Assembly (NCBI RefSeq): GCF_001314995.1
Contig: NZ_CP012938.1
Location: 3,472,001 to 3,536,000, forward strand
Length of the DNA: 64,000 nt
Reading direction: 5' to 3'
From: Bacteroides ovatus
GTDB taxonomy: Bacteria; Bacteroidota; Bacteroidia; Bacteroidales; Bacteroidaceae
Part shown: positions 55,685-64,000 of the stretch, one piece after another
How positions within the stretch are numbered: position 1 is the first letter of the stretch
Layout of the letters: every line of letters begins with the position of its first letter
Translations under genes and position numbers: made by a program
Notes under the pieces: generated by a model
Database searches by the model: none
What the model saw: the letters and a program-made list of their open reading frames with translations, nothing else
Told to the model about the DNA's origin: nothing

Positions 55685-56112
55685 CGGCTCAATCTGAAAA
55701 TTTAGGGGATTTGATTCAGGGCAATCACACCCTTAAAAATAGATTCATTCCGGTACGGAAATGAACTAAACAGTAGCTTCCAATAGTCAGTAAGAGATAA
55801 CCTGTCTTAATACTGTATTTAGTTTCCTGGCTTTTATAAATAATAATTAGATCTGCACTTCAGTTTTCGTTCTACTTAAGTCGAACGATAGAACCACTTA
55901 AGTTGAACTATCGCTCCACTTAAGTGGAACGAAAACTCATTAGGGAACGAAGAAAATAATAGTTCTAAGAAGAATTACTAAAAACTGTATTGCGTTAGAT
56001 TAGTCCTTGTAACTATGAATTTAGCTCAAAATAGTACCGGAATGAATCAATTTTTAGGGATGTGATTGCCCTGAATCAAATCCCCCCAATCCCCAAGAAT
56101 TACAACTGAGCC
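55685..56112. repeat. Intergenic inverted-repeat element D
   Basis: Outer arms of about 70-78 bp: 55685-55754 and 56035-56112, including a perfect 19-bp stretch TTGATTCAGGGCAATCACA (55711-55729) with its complement at 56061-56079. The middle (55862-55936) holds three palindromes around CTTAAG with GTTC / GAAC half-sites (TTCTACTTAAGTCGAAC, CCACTTAAGTTGAAC, CTCCACTTAAGTGGAAC). No ORF. The core resembles element C, with TTAA replacing TATA in the palindrome centre. Confidence 0.7.
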
Positions 56113-56159
56113 CAGAACTCTTGATACTTATAAATTCATATAGTTGGTGTCAAAAGGCA

Positions 56160-56249
56160 ATGGTGTCAAGTACGCCTGACAATGGAAATGAAGGCAACGG
56201 AGAAGGTGGAAATGAAGGCGGTGGTGAAGCACCAGATCCGGCAGCATAA
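56160..56249 (+). pseudogene. Short Gly/Glu/Asn-rich ORF, probable gene remnant
   Basis: An ATG at 56160 opens 29 codons of strongly biased composition (GNEGNGEGGNEGGGEAPDPAA at the end) and is followed 20 bp later by a hairpin terminator. Such Gly/Glu tails ending APDPxx are found at the C-terminus of small Bacteroides HU-like DNA-binding proteins, so this may be the tail of a gene whose front was lost next to element D. Alternatively it is a real small ORF. Upstream in the same frame is a stop. Confidence 0.4.
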
Positions 56250-56268
56250 GAAACGGTATTAATATGTA

Positions 56269-56306
56269 AAAAATCGGGCTTGACATTGTTCAAGCCCGAT
56301 TTTTTC
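56269..56306. terminator. Bidirectional terminator between the small ORF and the LacI gene
   Basis: AAATCGGGCTTGA (56271-56283) pairs with TCAAGCCCGATTT (56290-56302), with A runs on one side and T runs on the other. It serves the plus-strand remnant and the minus-strand LacI gene whose stop is at 56321. Confidence 0.85.
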
Positions 56307-56320
56307 TATTATCTAAAATA

Positions 56321-57337
56321 CTACTTTCTATCAGTTAACACCTTTATCGAATCCCGTTTTATAATATTAGGTTTCAAAAGAATCTCCGAATGTAGTTCAG
56401 TTTCTTCCAAAATCTTCTGCATCAACATTTTTACAGCAATAATGCCAATATTCTCCAGTGATTGTGCAATACGAGTTATAGGAGGATTTAGATAGTCCAG
56501 ATATAAGTTATCATCAAACGAAATGATAGACATATCTTGAGGAATTCTCACTTTATGCTCATTTAATGCTTTGACGGCTCCCAAAAGAATTGTACTACTT
56601 AACGCAAATATAGCAGTAGGTTTTGTAGTAGAGTTCAGAGCCAACTTAGTCTCAATATAACCATTCTGAATCGAGAACTCATTTCCTCTTATCATTGCGT
56701 TATCCTGATAACCAGCTTCGCGAAGCGCATCAAGATACCCGCGCACACGTTCCTTAGTTGTTATAGAAATATCCGGCCCCTGAATACAGAGAATCTTACT
56801 ATGCCCCGATTCTAATAATAATTTCGTTGCCTGATAGGCTCCTACATAATTATCAGTAGCTACGTATGGCAAATTATGCTTCTCAAAATAGCGGTCAATT
56901 AGCACAATCGGAGTTTTAGTACTAATCTCCTCGAGTTTAGAAGGGTTTTCACCAGTCGGAACCAAAATAATTCCGTCTATCTTACGTGACAGAAGCGAAT
57001 CAATAGCTTTATTTTCCTGAATAGGATCTTCCAGGGTATCGATAAGCATGACAGTATAATTATAACGTTGTGCTTCACGGATGACAACACTTGCTATATT
57101 GGCAAAAAAAGGATTATCTATGTGTGGTACAAGAAGGCCTATAGTATATGTCGTGTTGTTGCGCAAACTTTGCGCAACTATATCAGGCTGATAGTCCAAT
57201 TCTTTAACGGACTGCAAAATAACCTCCTTAGCAGACTGGCTGATCCTATATTTCTCTGATTTCCCATTTAACACTCTGGAAATCGTAGAGATAGAGTACC
57301 CAGTTTTCTTTGATACATCAATCAGAGTTTTCTTCAT
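56321..57337 (-). CDS. LacI-family transcriptional regulator
   Basis: A 338-residue regulator starting at the ATG at 57337; a 34-codon upstream extension lacks homology. The N-terminal HTH is typical: LIDVSKKTGYSISTISRVLN, with hinge VKELDYQPDIVAQSLR. The rest is a periplasmic-binding-protein-like sugar sensor (GLLVPHIDNPFFANIASVV; RIPQDMSIISFDD). It is divergent from the ribokinase/SusCD operon, with a palindrome between them, so it probably represses that operon until ribose or a nucleoside product binds. Confidence 0.92.
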   Translation of the reverse strand: MKKTLIDVSKKTGYSISTISRVLNGKSEKYRISQSAKEVILQSVKELDYQPDIVAQSLRNNTTYTIGLLVPHIDNPFFANIASVVIREAQRYNYTVMLIDTLEDPIQENKAIDSLLSRKIDGIILVPTGENPSKLEEISTKTPIVLIDRYFEKHNLPYVATDNYVGAYQATKLLLESGHSKILCIQGPDISITTKERVRGYLDALREAGYQDNAMIRGNEFSIQNGYIETKLALNSTTKPTAIFALSSTILLGAVKALNEHKVRIPQDMSIISFDDNLYLDYLNPPITRIAQSLENIGIIAVKMLMQKILEETELHSEILLKPNIIKRDSIKVLTDRK

Positions 57338-57414
57338 TACTGGTTGTTTTTTGCAAAAATAACATTTTATTTGAGAAAAAAGCAAGAAAAATATTTTGTT
57401 TTGAAAAAAATTTC

Positions 57415-57438
57415 TATATTTGCGCAAACGATTGCGCA
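57415..57438 (+). promoter_or_regulatory. Operator palindrome overlapping the ribokinase promoter -7 box
   Basis: TATATTTG (57415-57422) is a consensus -7 box. The 18-bp perfect-arm palindrome TGCGCAAACGATTGCGCA (57421-57438), 7-bp arms around ACGA, overlaps its end and covers the expected transcription start. This is the usual place for a LacI-type repressor operator. A second smaller palindrome, ATCGTTTACGAT, follows (57438-57449). Confidence 0.65.
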
Positions 57439-57480
57439 TCGTTTACGATTCAATTCGCCTTAATACTTAATACTCATTAT

Positions 57481-58395
57481 ATGGACACAAAGAAGAAAAT
57501 CGTAGTGATAGGTAGCAGTAATACGGATATGGTTATCAAATCAGACCGTCTACCAAAACCAGGAGAAACAATTCTGGGAGGAAACTTCTTAATGAATCAT
57601 GGCGGCAAAGGAGCTAACCAAGCCGTAGCTGCTGCAAGACTAGGAGGAGATGTCACTTTCATATGTAAAATAGGAAATGACATTTTTGGAAATGAAACCT
57701 TGGAAATGTTTCACAAAGAAAAGATCGACACTACTTATGTAGGAATTACCCCGCAGGAACCATCAGGAGTAGCTCTTATCAATGTCGACAAAAAAGGGGA
57801 AAACTGTATTGTTGTTGCTTCCGGAGCCAACGGGACTTTATCTATTGATGACATACAAAATGCAGAACCTGCCATCAAACAGGCATCCATCGTCATTATG
57901 CAGTTGGAAACTCCAATCGAGAGTGTCACTTATGCAGCCAAAATGGCTAAAAAAGATGGAATTACCGTTATATTAAATCCCGCCCCTGCCCCTACCCAAC
58001 AACTGCCTGACGATTTATTAGCCAATGTCGACATTCTTATTCCTAATGTCACAGAGGCTGAAATCATCTCGGGAATGCACATTACAGATGATGAATCGGC
58101 AAAAGAAGCGATTCGTTATATTAGTTCGAAAGGCATAAAAACTGTCATTATTACGATGGGAGCCAAAGGAGCTCTCGCCTATGAAAACAATGAGTTTATC
58201 CACATTCCAGCCTTCAAGGTAGAAGCAGTAGACACAACCGCTGCCGGAGATACATTCTGCGGCGGATTGTGCGTAGCTCTGTCTGAGGGCAAAAATCTAA
58301 AAGATGCAATTATATTTGCAAGTAAAGCCTCTTCTATTTCTGTTACCAGAATGGGAGCACAAGTATCTATACCTTTGAGAAAAGAAATACAATAA
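57481..58395 (+). CDS. rbsK: Ribokinase
   Basis: A 304-residue cytoplasmic PfkB-family kinase phosphorylating D-ribose to ribose 5-phosphate. Signatures: VVIGSSNTDMVIKSDRLPKPGE at the N-terminus (the NTD and PxPGET pattern of ribokinases), NHGGKGANQAVAAARLGGD (substrate-binding GGKGANQ), and VDTTAAGDTFCGGLCVAL with the catalytic Asp. The start at 57481 is supported by this N-terminus; an open frame continues upstream without homology. It is first in an operon with susC/susD/ADP-ribosylglycohydrolase under a LacI-type operator. Confidence 0.95.
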   Translation: MDTKKKIVVIGSSNTDMVIKSDRLPKPGETILGGNFLMNHGGKGANQAVAAARLGGDVTFICKIGNDIFGNETLEMFHKEKIDTTYVGITPQEPSGVALINVDKKGENCIVVASGANGTLSIDDIQNAEPAIKQASIVIMQLETPIESVTYAAKMAKKDGITVILNPAPAPTQQLPDDLLANVDILIPNVTEAEIISGMHITDDESAKEAIRYISSKGIKTVIITMGAKGALAYENNEFIHIPAFKVEAVDTTAAGDTFCGGLCVALSEGKNLKDAIIFASKASSISVTRMGAQVSIPLRKEIQ

Positions 58396-58415
58396 TCATC
58401 CTTAATTCTGTTATT

Positions 58416-61349
58416 ATGATAAAACAATGTTCAATCCACGGTCTATTGACAAGTATGTTGTTAATAGTATTTTCTTTGATGAGCAATGATGCTATTGCCC
58501 AGAAGGCAATAAGAGGTACAGTCCTCGATGAAGCAAATGAACCCATTATCGGTGCCAGTGTCCTTGTTAAAGGTACAACAAATGGTTCTATTACAGGAGT
58601 TGATGGAACCTTCAATGTAAAAGCGAATCCTTCTGATGTATTGGTTATATCTTATGTAGGTTATGCAACTGTTGAACAACAAGTAGGAAATCAGACACAG
58701 CTTGTAATACACCTGCGCGAAGACTCGAAAGTGCTTAATGACGTTGTAGTAATCGGCTACGGCTCTACCACAAAGAAAGAGCTTACAGGATCGGTTACCA
58801 GCATGAAGAAAGATGACCTCAATCCCGGAACATTCACCAATGCTATGGGAATGTTGCAAGGAAAAGTGGCAGGATTACAAATTATCAACCCGAACGGTGC
58901 TGATCCGACAGCCAAATATGAAGTATTACTTCGCGGAACAAACACACTTTCCGCAGGCCAAGGTCCATTAATTATTATTGATGGGGTGGCAGGTGCAGAT
59001 ATCAGAAATATCAATTTTCAGGAAGTGGAATCAATTGACGTATTAAAAGATGGTTCGGCAGCTGCTATTTATGGAACAAGAGGTACGAATGGAGTAATCA
59101 TCGTCACAACTAAACGTGCAAGAAGTGGCAAAACGGAAGTTTCTTATGATGGGCAACTCACCGTGGGAGTCGTTTCACGCAGAGCAAAACCTTTATCGGC
59201 AAGCGAATACAAATCTGTTATCAAGGAATATCGCCCAGAATTGGAAAGTTATATTTTTGACAGTGATACCGATTGGTTTAAAGAAATTACACAAACTCCG
59301 TTCAGCCATAAGCACAACTTGTCTATATCCGGAGGTTCCGAGAAGTTCTCACACCACACTTCTTTCAATTATGAAAAGAGCGATGGCTTGCAAAAGCATA
59401 ATAGCTCCGAAAAGCTAATGGCACGTACCAATATTCGCCAGTCATTATTAGATAAATGGGTCGATTTGGATTATAACCTGAATATCATTCATCGCAAATA
59501 CAGCCCTTCCTCTACAAGTGCTTTTATGCAGGCATTTACCCATAATCCAACAGAGCCTGTTTATGACGACAGCGATCCGGATGCCGGAGGATATAGCCGT
59601 ATCAAAGCAATGGAATATTACAATCCGGTAGCGATCATTAACGAAAGGAACATGGAAAGTAAGAATGATAATTATGGTGCAAATATTCGTGCTACTCTAA
59701 ACATATTGCCTATAAAAGGATTAAAATGGGAGAACTTTGTTTCATACGACAAGGAACAATATGAGACACGTGAATACTACACACATTATTATCCAAGTTT
59801 AATAGGAACAAACGGGCAAGCCTATATTGAAAACTATCAGGAAAACGATACACAATATGAGTCTACTTTAAATTACTCGAATATTTTCGGAAAACATTCC
59901 ATTCAGGCATTACTCGGATATACATACCAGTATACTTACAGCACATCTGCATCCATGACAAATTCCGGTTTCGACTTCGATGACAACCAGACTCATAACA
60001 TCGGAACAGGAACGAATCTAACTGAAGGCAAAGCCAGCATGTCGTCCAATAAAGAAGATAATACATATATCGGATTCTTCGGACGTTTTATGTACAACTA
60101 CGATGATAAATATCTTTTGTCTGCTTCACTACGTCGTGATGGCTCCAGCCGTTTCGGTGACAATAATAAGTGGGGATGGTTCCCGGCTGTCAGCGTAGGT
60201 TGGCGTATAAATAAAGAGAAATTCCTCTCGAATGTCAAATGGATCGATGATTTAAAATTGAGAGCCGGATACGGAGTTACCGGTAACCAGGATTTCTCAA
60301 ACTACAAATCTTTGATGATGATGACTACAGCCGGTAAATTCTATTACAATGGCCAATGGATCAATACTTATCAACCTGCAAGTAATGCAAATCCGGATCT
60401 AAAATGGGAGAAAAAAGCAGAGTTCAACGTTGGTGTCGATATGACAATGTTTGACAACCACCTCTCGTTCACTTTTGATTATTACAAACGGACTACATCA
60501 AACTTGCTATATGACTACATCGTGCCAACACCTCCTTATGTATATAATACCTTGTTTACGAATGTTGGAAAAGTTACTAATGAAGGAGTTGAATTAACAA
60601 TATCCGGTACACCTTTTAACACTAGGGACTTTACATGGAATACCTCACTTACCGTTTCGCACAATAAAAACAAATTGGTGAAATTCACCAATGATGAATT
60701 CACTAACGGAACATACAAAGTGGGATGGTCTACAAGTGCTGCCTGCTACACTCAACGTCTGATAGAAGGACAGTCATTGGGTACTTTCTATGGTCCTATA
60801 TGGTTAGGAACTGATACAGATGGAAAAGATGTATTGCTAGGACAAAATGCAGACGGTTCCGTACCGGAAGAACAATGGGAAAAAATTGGCTGTGCTTATC
60901 CGGATGCCACTCTTAGCTGGAGTAATACCTTCAGATATAAGAAATTCGACTTGAGTTTCTCACTGCGTGCATCTATCGGCGGAGAAATTCTGAACAACTA
61001 TGCGATGGAATATGAAAATCTAAGCAGCATCGGACTTAGAAATATCTCATCAAACTGGTTATCTCAAACGAATTTCACAAGTACGACCTATAAATATTCC
61101 TCCAAATATATAGAGGATGCTTCTTATTTAAAACTGGATAATGTAACCTTTGGATATACTTGGGATTTCACATCCAAAATGATAAAAAGACTAAGATTGT
61201 CTCTTACTGCACAGAATGTATTCTGTATCACCGGTTATTCTGGTGTCGACCCAGAAGTTGCTCTTTCCGGACTGGAACCCGGTATGGAAAGTTTGAGCTA
61301 TTATCCGCGTACAACAGAATTTACTTTTGGAGTTAATATAGTATTCTAA
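58416..61349 (+). CDS. SusC/RagA TonB-dependent transporter
   Basis: A 977-residue outer-membrane transporter. Signal peptide (LLTSMLLIVFSLMSNDAIAQ), carboxypeptidase-regulatory-like domain (IRGTVLDEANEPIIGASVLV), plug start VVVIGYGSTTKKELTGSVTS, and a barrel ending in TTEFTFGVNIVF. It has no STN domain, unlike the SusC at 51973-55392, consistent with control by a LacI repressor rather than an ECF sigma. It starts 20 bp after rbsK and forms the import pore of the presumed ribose/nucleoside PUL. Confidence 0.95.
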   Translation: MIKQCSIHGLLTSMLLIVFSLMSNDAIAQKAIRGTVLDEANEPIIGASVLVKGTTNGSITGVDGTFNVKANPSDVLVISYVGYATVEQQVGNQTQLVIHLREDSKVLNDVVVIGYGSTTKKELTGSVTSMKKDDLNPGTFTNAMGMLQGKVAGLQIINPNGADPTAKYEVLLRGTNTLSAGQGPLIIIDGVAGADIRNINFQEVESIDVLKDGSAAAIYGTRGTNGVIIVTTKRARSGKTEVSYDGQLTVGVVSRRAKPLSASEYKSVIKEYRPELESYIFDSDTDWFKEITQTPFSHKHNLSISGGSEKFSHHTSFNYEKSDGLQKHNSSEKLMARTNIRQSLLDKWVDLDYNLNIIHRKYSPSSTSAFMQAFTHNPTEPVYDDSDPDAGGYSRIKAMEYYNPVAIINERNMESKNDNYGANIRATLNILPIKGLKWENFVSYDKEQYETREYYTHYYPSLIGTNGQAYIENYQENDTQYESTLNYSNIFGKHSIQALLGYTYQYTYSTSASMTNSGFDFDDNQTHNIGTGTNLTEGKASMSSNKEDNTYIGFFGRFMYNYDDKYLLSASLRRDGSSRFGDNNKWGWFPAVSVGWRINKEKFLSNVKWIDDLKLRAGYGVTGNQDFSNYKSLMMMTTAGKFYYNGQWINTYQPASNANPDLKWEKKAEFNVGVDMTMFDNHLSFTFDYYKRTTSNLLYDYIVPTPPYVYNTLFTNVGKVTNEGVELTISGTPFNTRDFTWNTSLTVSHNKNKLVKFTNDEFTNGTYKVGWSTSAACYTQRLIEGQSLGTFYGPIWLGTDTDGKDVLLGQNADGSVPEEQWEKIGCAYPDATLSWSNTFRYKKFDLSFSLRASIGGEILNNYAMEYENLSSIGLRNISSNWLSQTNFTSTTYKYSSKYIEDASYLKLDNVTFGYTWDFTSKMIKRLRLSLTAQNVFCITGYSGVDPEVALSGLEPGMESLSYYPRTTEFTFGVNIVF

Positions 61350-61364
61350 AAAAATAAGATTACC

Positions 61365-62894
61365 ATGAAAAAGACAAATATAATATTAAGTTTCGTTATC
61401 TGTATATTATTATACGGATGTACCGATCTTAGCGAAACTGTATACACAGGAGTAGCGATGAATGACTTCTTTAAAAATGAGAAAGAACTGGTAGCCAATG
61501 CAGGTAGAGCGTATACGAAATTACAAGGATACAATTCCGAACAAAGTTTATGGACATTGCTTTTACAAGCTTCTGATGAATGTGCCGTTCCCGCTTGTGG
61601 TGGTTCCTGGTACAGCAATGGACGTTATGAAGAAATCCAGACGAATAAAATTCCACCTGCAAATAAATTATTGACAAGGGGATGGAACTGGATATTTAAT
61701 GGTATTGCTGCATGTAATGAAATTATTTACGAAACGGAATTATCACCTATCCAGTTTGAAGGAAAAGAGAAGATTATAGCTGAAATGAAAATATTGCGTG
61801 CTTTCTACTATTATCAAGCCATTTCTTGTTGGGGAAACGTACCTTTCACAACTGACTACACGGAAACCGGATACCCGGAACAAAAAAGTCGTGAATATAT
61901 TTTCAACTATCTGGAAAAAGAAATTAATGACAATATCGAGTTCCTAGACAGGGAGCCTTCAGATACTAATTATGGACGGGCCACACAAGCTGCCGCTTAT
62001 TGCATTCTTGCGAAAATGTATCTGAATGCAGAAGCATGGTTCGGTACTCCAATGTATGACAAAGCAGAGAAAGCCTGTAAAGATATTATGGATATAGGTG
62101 CTTACAGCATTGAAGACTCTTATTCTACTAATTTTGATATAAAAAATGAAGATTCTAAGGAGAATATCTTTGTAATCCTGTATGACAGAGTATATACTAG
62201 CGGTGACAGTAACTCATTTTATTTGCATACGCTGACATTGGAAGCTGCATCACAAGCAACATTTAATATTCCGGCAGCCCCATGGTCGGGTTTTCTCTGC
62301 CAACCGGACTTTTTCCAAACATACGCAGAACAAGATCTTCGCAGAAGTCAGAGCTGGTTATACGGTCCTCAAGTAGACCTAAGCGGAAAGGATCTTGGTT
62401 TCGAATATACTCCTGTCTTCCCCGAAGAAAAATATTACAATAGCAACGGAGGACGTGGCACATACGACGGTGCACGCTGCTGGAAATGGCATTACCAGAC
62501 TGATGGTTCTTTAAAAGAATATACAGTTAGTATGGACAACGACTTTGCCATCTTCCGTTATGCCGATGTTGTATTAATGTATGTAGAGGCTTTGGTACGA
62601 CAAAACAGAACAAGTGAGGCCATCCAACTGGCAGACTTCAAGAAGATTCGTACAAGAGCAGGGCTTGATGCATATACTACAAGCCAATTGACGGTTGATG
62701 AACTTTATGCAGAACGAGGCAGAGAACTGGCATGGGAAGGATGGCGCCATGAAGATATGATACGTTTCGGAAAATATCTGAAAAAATATTGGGCACACCC
62801 TGACCAAAGTTCAGAAACTTTTAGAAATGTATTTCCAATTCCTACGGATATTTTAAATGCAAATCCAAAATTATCTCAAAACAAAGATTATTAA
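61365..62894 (+). CDS. SusD/RagB-family lipoprotein
   Basis: A 509-residue surface lipoprotein partner of the preceding SusC, 15 bp downstream. Lipobox LLYGC (Cys about 19) then TDLSETVY. The family helix AEMKILRAFYYYQAISCWGNV and the C-terminal region GRELAWEGWRHEDMIRFGKY and VFPIPTDILNANPKLSQN are typical. It captures ligand at the cell surface. Confidence 0.95.
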   Translation: MKKTNIILSFVICILLYGCTDLSETVYTGVAMNDFFKNEKELVANAGRAYTKLQGYNSEQSLWTLLLQASDECAVPACGGSWYSNGRYEEIQTNKIPPANKLLTRGWNWIFNGIAACNEIIYETELSPIQFEGKEKIIAEMKILRAFYYYQAISCWGNVPFTTDYTETGYPEQKSREYIFNYLEKEINDNIEFLDREPSDTNYGRATQAAAYCILAKMYLNAEAWFGTPMYDKAEKACKDIMDIGAYSIEDSYSTNFDIKNEDSKENIFVILYDRVYTSGDSNSFYLHTLTLEAASQATFNIPAAPWSGFLCQPDFFQTYAEQDLRRSQSWLYGPQVDLSGKDLGFEYTPVFPEEKYYNSNGGRGTYDGARCWKWHYQTDGSLKEYTVSMDNDFAIFRYADVVLMYVEALVRQNRTSEAIQLADFKKIRTRAGLDAYTTSQLTVDELYAERGRELAWEGWRHEDMIRFGKYLKKYWAHPDQSSETFRNVFPIPTDILNANPKLSQNKDY

Positions 62895-62953
62895 CCACAA
62901 TTGGAAGGTTCACATAGAAAAGTGTACCTTCCAACAAATCAACCCTGATAAGT

Positions 62954-64000
62954 ATGAAAAAACCAATCATCTTTTTACTTGTTTTAATTACCAACATCTT
63001 ATTTATCTCTGCACAGAAAATTTCAAAGACAGAGTTAAAAGACAAAATAGCTGGAGCTTGGATCGGGCAAATGGTAGGAAATATATATGGACTTCCTTTT
63101 GAGAACAAGTTTGTAGATGAACCTGCCCCGGAATCCAGATTTCCATTCGGTTACACTAAAAACATAGATAAATTGCAGAAGTATAACGGTGCATTCTCTG
63201 ATGACGATACTGATGTTGAGTATATCTACTTACTATTAATGGAGAAATATGGTGTAGAACCTACTTATGCCAATATGCGCGAAGGATGGATGTATCATAT
63301 CCGTGACCGTGTATGGCTAGCCAATAGGGCTGCACTCGGATTAATGCATCTTGGATTCACCCCTCCGTTCACAGGTGACGAAAATCTGAATCCGCACTGG
63401 TATCAGATCGACCCTCAATTGATTAACGAGATATGGGCGTATACAGCACCGGGAATGATTTCATATGCTGCAGGAAAAAGTGATTGGGCGGCCCGTATCA
63501 CAAGCGATTCGTGGGCGGTATCTCCCACTGTCCTATATGGTGCAATGTACGCTGACGCTTTTTTCTGCAAGGATATCCGCAAACTGATTACACGAGCCTT
63601 GAAAGAACTACCTGCTGATGACAGATATGCGATAGCTGTAAAAGAGATGATTGCTTTATATGACAAATATCCTAAAGATTGGGTAAAAGCACGTCAAATC
63701 ATGGCTAAAAAATATTACATAGATGAACCAGCCATGACAAAAACAATCTGGAATGCTAATCTGAACGGATTATGCGGGATTTTGGCTATGTTGTATGGCG
63801 AAGGAGATTTCCAACGGACATTGGATTTAAGCTGTGCAATGGGATTTGACTGCGACAATCAGGCAGCCACTATCTCCGGACTTCTAGGAGTAATGTATGG
63901 TGCAAAGTCTCTTCCCGAAAGTTTGACTAAACCTATCGAAGGATGGGAAAAACCCTTCAACGACCGGTATATCAATATCACCAGGTTTGATATGCCCGAT
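62954..64000 (+). CDS. Exported ADP-ribosylglycohydrolase-family protein (3' end outside window)
   Basis: 349 codons are visible and the frame is still open at the window end. It has a signal peptide (KPIIFLLVLITNILFISAQ). The ARH-type metal site is present: the N-terminal KIAGAWIGQMVGNIYGLPFE, the FSDDDTDVEY pair of aspartates (residues about 78-87), and a second site GFDCDNQAATISGLLGVMYG near 300. Family enzymes cleave the bond between ADP-ribose and its acceptor; exported Bacteroides relatives may instead release ribose from nucleoside-like compounds. Following ribokinase-SusC-SusD, it suggests that ribosides are broken down in the periplasm before phosphorylation inside. Confidence 0.88.
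   Translation, partial: MKKPIIFLLVLITNILFISAQKISKTELKDKIAGAWIGQMVGNIYGLPFENKFVDEPAPESRFPFGYTKNIDKLQKYNGAFSDDDTDVEYIYLLLMEKYGVEPTYANMREGWMYHIRDRVWLANRAALGLMHLGFTPPFTGDENLNPHWYQIDPQLINEIWAYTAPGMISYAAGKSDWAARITSDSWAVSPTVLYGAMYADAFFCKDIRKLITRALKELPADDRYAIAVKEMIALYDKYPKDWVKARQIMAKKYYIDEPAMTKTIWNANLNGLCGILAMLYGEGDFQRTLDLSCAMGFDCDNQAATISGLLGVMYGAKSLPESLTKPIEGWEKPFNDRYINITRFDMPD

Noticed and set aside
57310..57480. N-terminal extension of ribokinase by 57 codons
   Set aside because: It crosses the promoter and operator and part of the divergent LacI gene; the family N-terminus starts at 57481.

Overview
The window is a chromosomal segment of a gut Bacteroides. The evidence is two SusC/SusD polysaccharide-utilisation loci (PULs), TAnnTTTG-type promoter -7 boxes, lipoproteins with acidic/serine tails after the lipobox, FecR/ECF-sigma regulation, and many glycoside hydrolases. 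I cannot fix the species from sequence alone.

Layout. 1-900: a degenerate inverted-repeat element and leader. 903-6114 (+): a five-gene cluster holding an M48 metalloprotease with a zinc-ribbon tail, a small acidic protein, a membrane zinc-ribbon protein, an exported TPR protein and a membrane-anchored TIR-domain protein. This is my best candidate for an undescribed (defence-like or stress-sensing) system. 6360-8915: a TonB-like protein, then an intact IS1182-family element. 8934-15323 (-): a split chromate transporter pair, a GH95 fucosidase-type enzyme, and a MutS-like ATPase gene cut in two by an intact ISAs1-family element (perfect 18-bp ends, 10-bp target duplication). 15473-18014: pckA (-) and upp (+). 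18019-23082 (-): an AraC regulator and a tripartite MFS/HlyD/TolC efflux operon. 23474-32623: a small exported Met/Gly/Pro-rich protein, a YfhO-type membrane protein, adenosylhomocysteinase, a soluble PAS histidine kinase, an S41 protease and a PfkB kinase. 32701-32876: two identical tRNA-Asn genes. 32910-34830: about 1.9 kb without credible genes, holding two more inverted-repeat elements. 34840-36378 (-): ComF and an inositol-monophosphatase-family protein.

36619-55392 (-) is one large PUL. A SusC with an N-terminal STN signalling domain, SusD, an EEP-fold hydrolase, two GH89 alpha-N-acetylglucosaminidases, glycerate kinase, a GntP permease and an HGSNAT-like acetyltransferase form one tightly packed operon. 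An ECF sigma factor, FecR anti-sigma, a second EEP hydrolase and two lipoproteins form the second part. A shared motif of about 44 bp lies directly upstream of fecR and of susC and is the likely ECF promoter. The gene set suggests capture of an alpha-GlcNAc (or alpha-GlcN) glycan that may also carry glycerate and a phosphodiester. That substrate is inference.

55393-64000: another inverted-repeat element, a glycine-rich ORF remnant, then a divergent LacI regulator and a ribokinase-SusC-SusD-ADP-ribosylglycohydrolase operon. This resembles a ribose/nucleoside scavenging PUL. The last gene runs off the window end.
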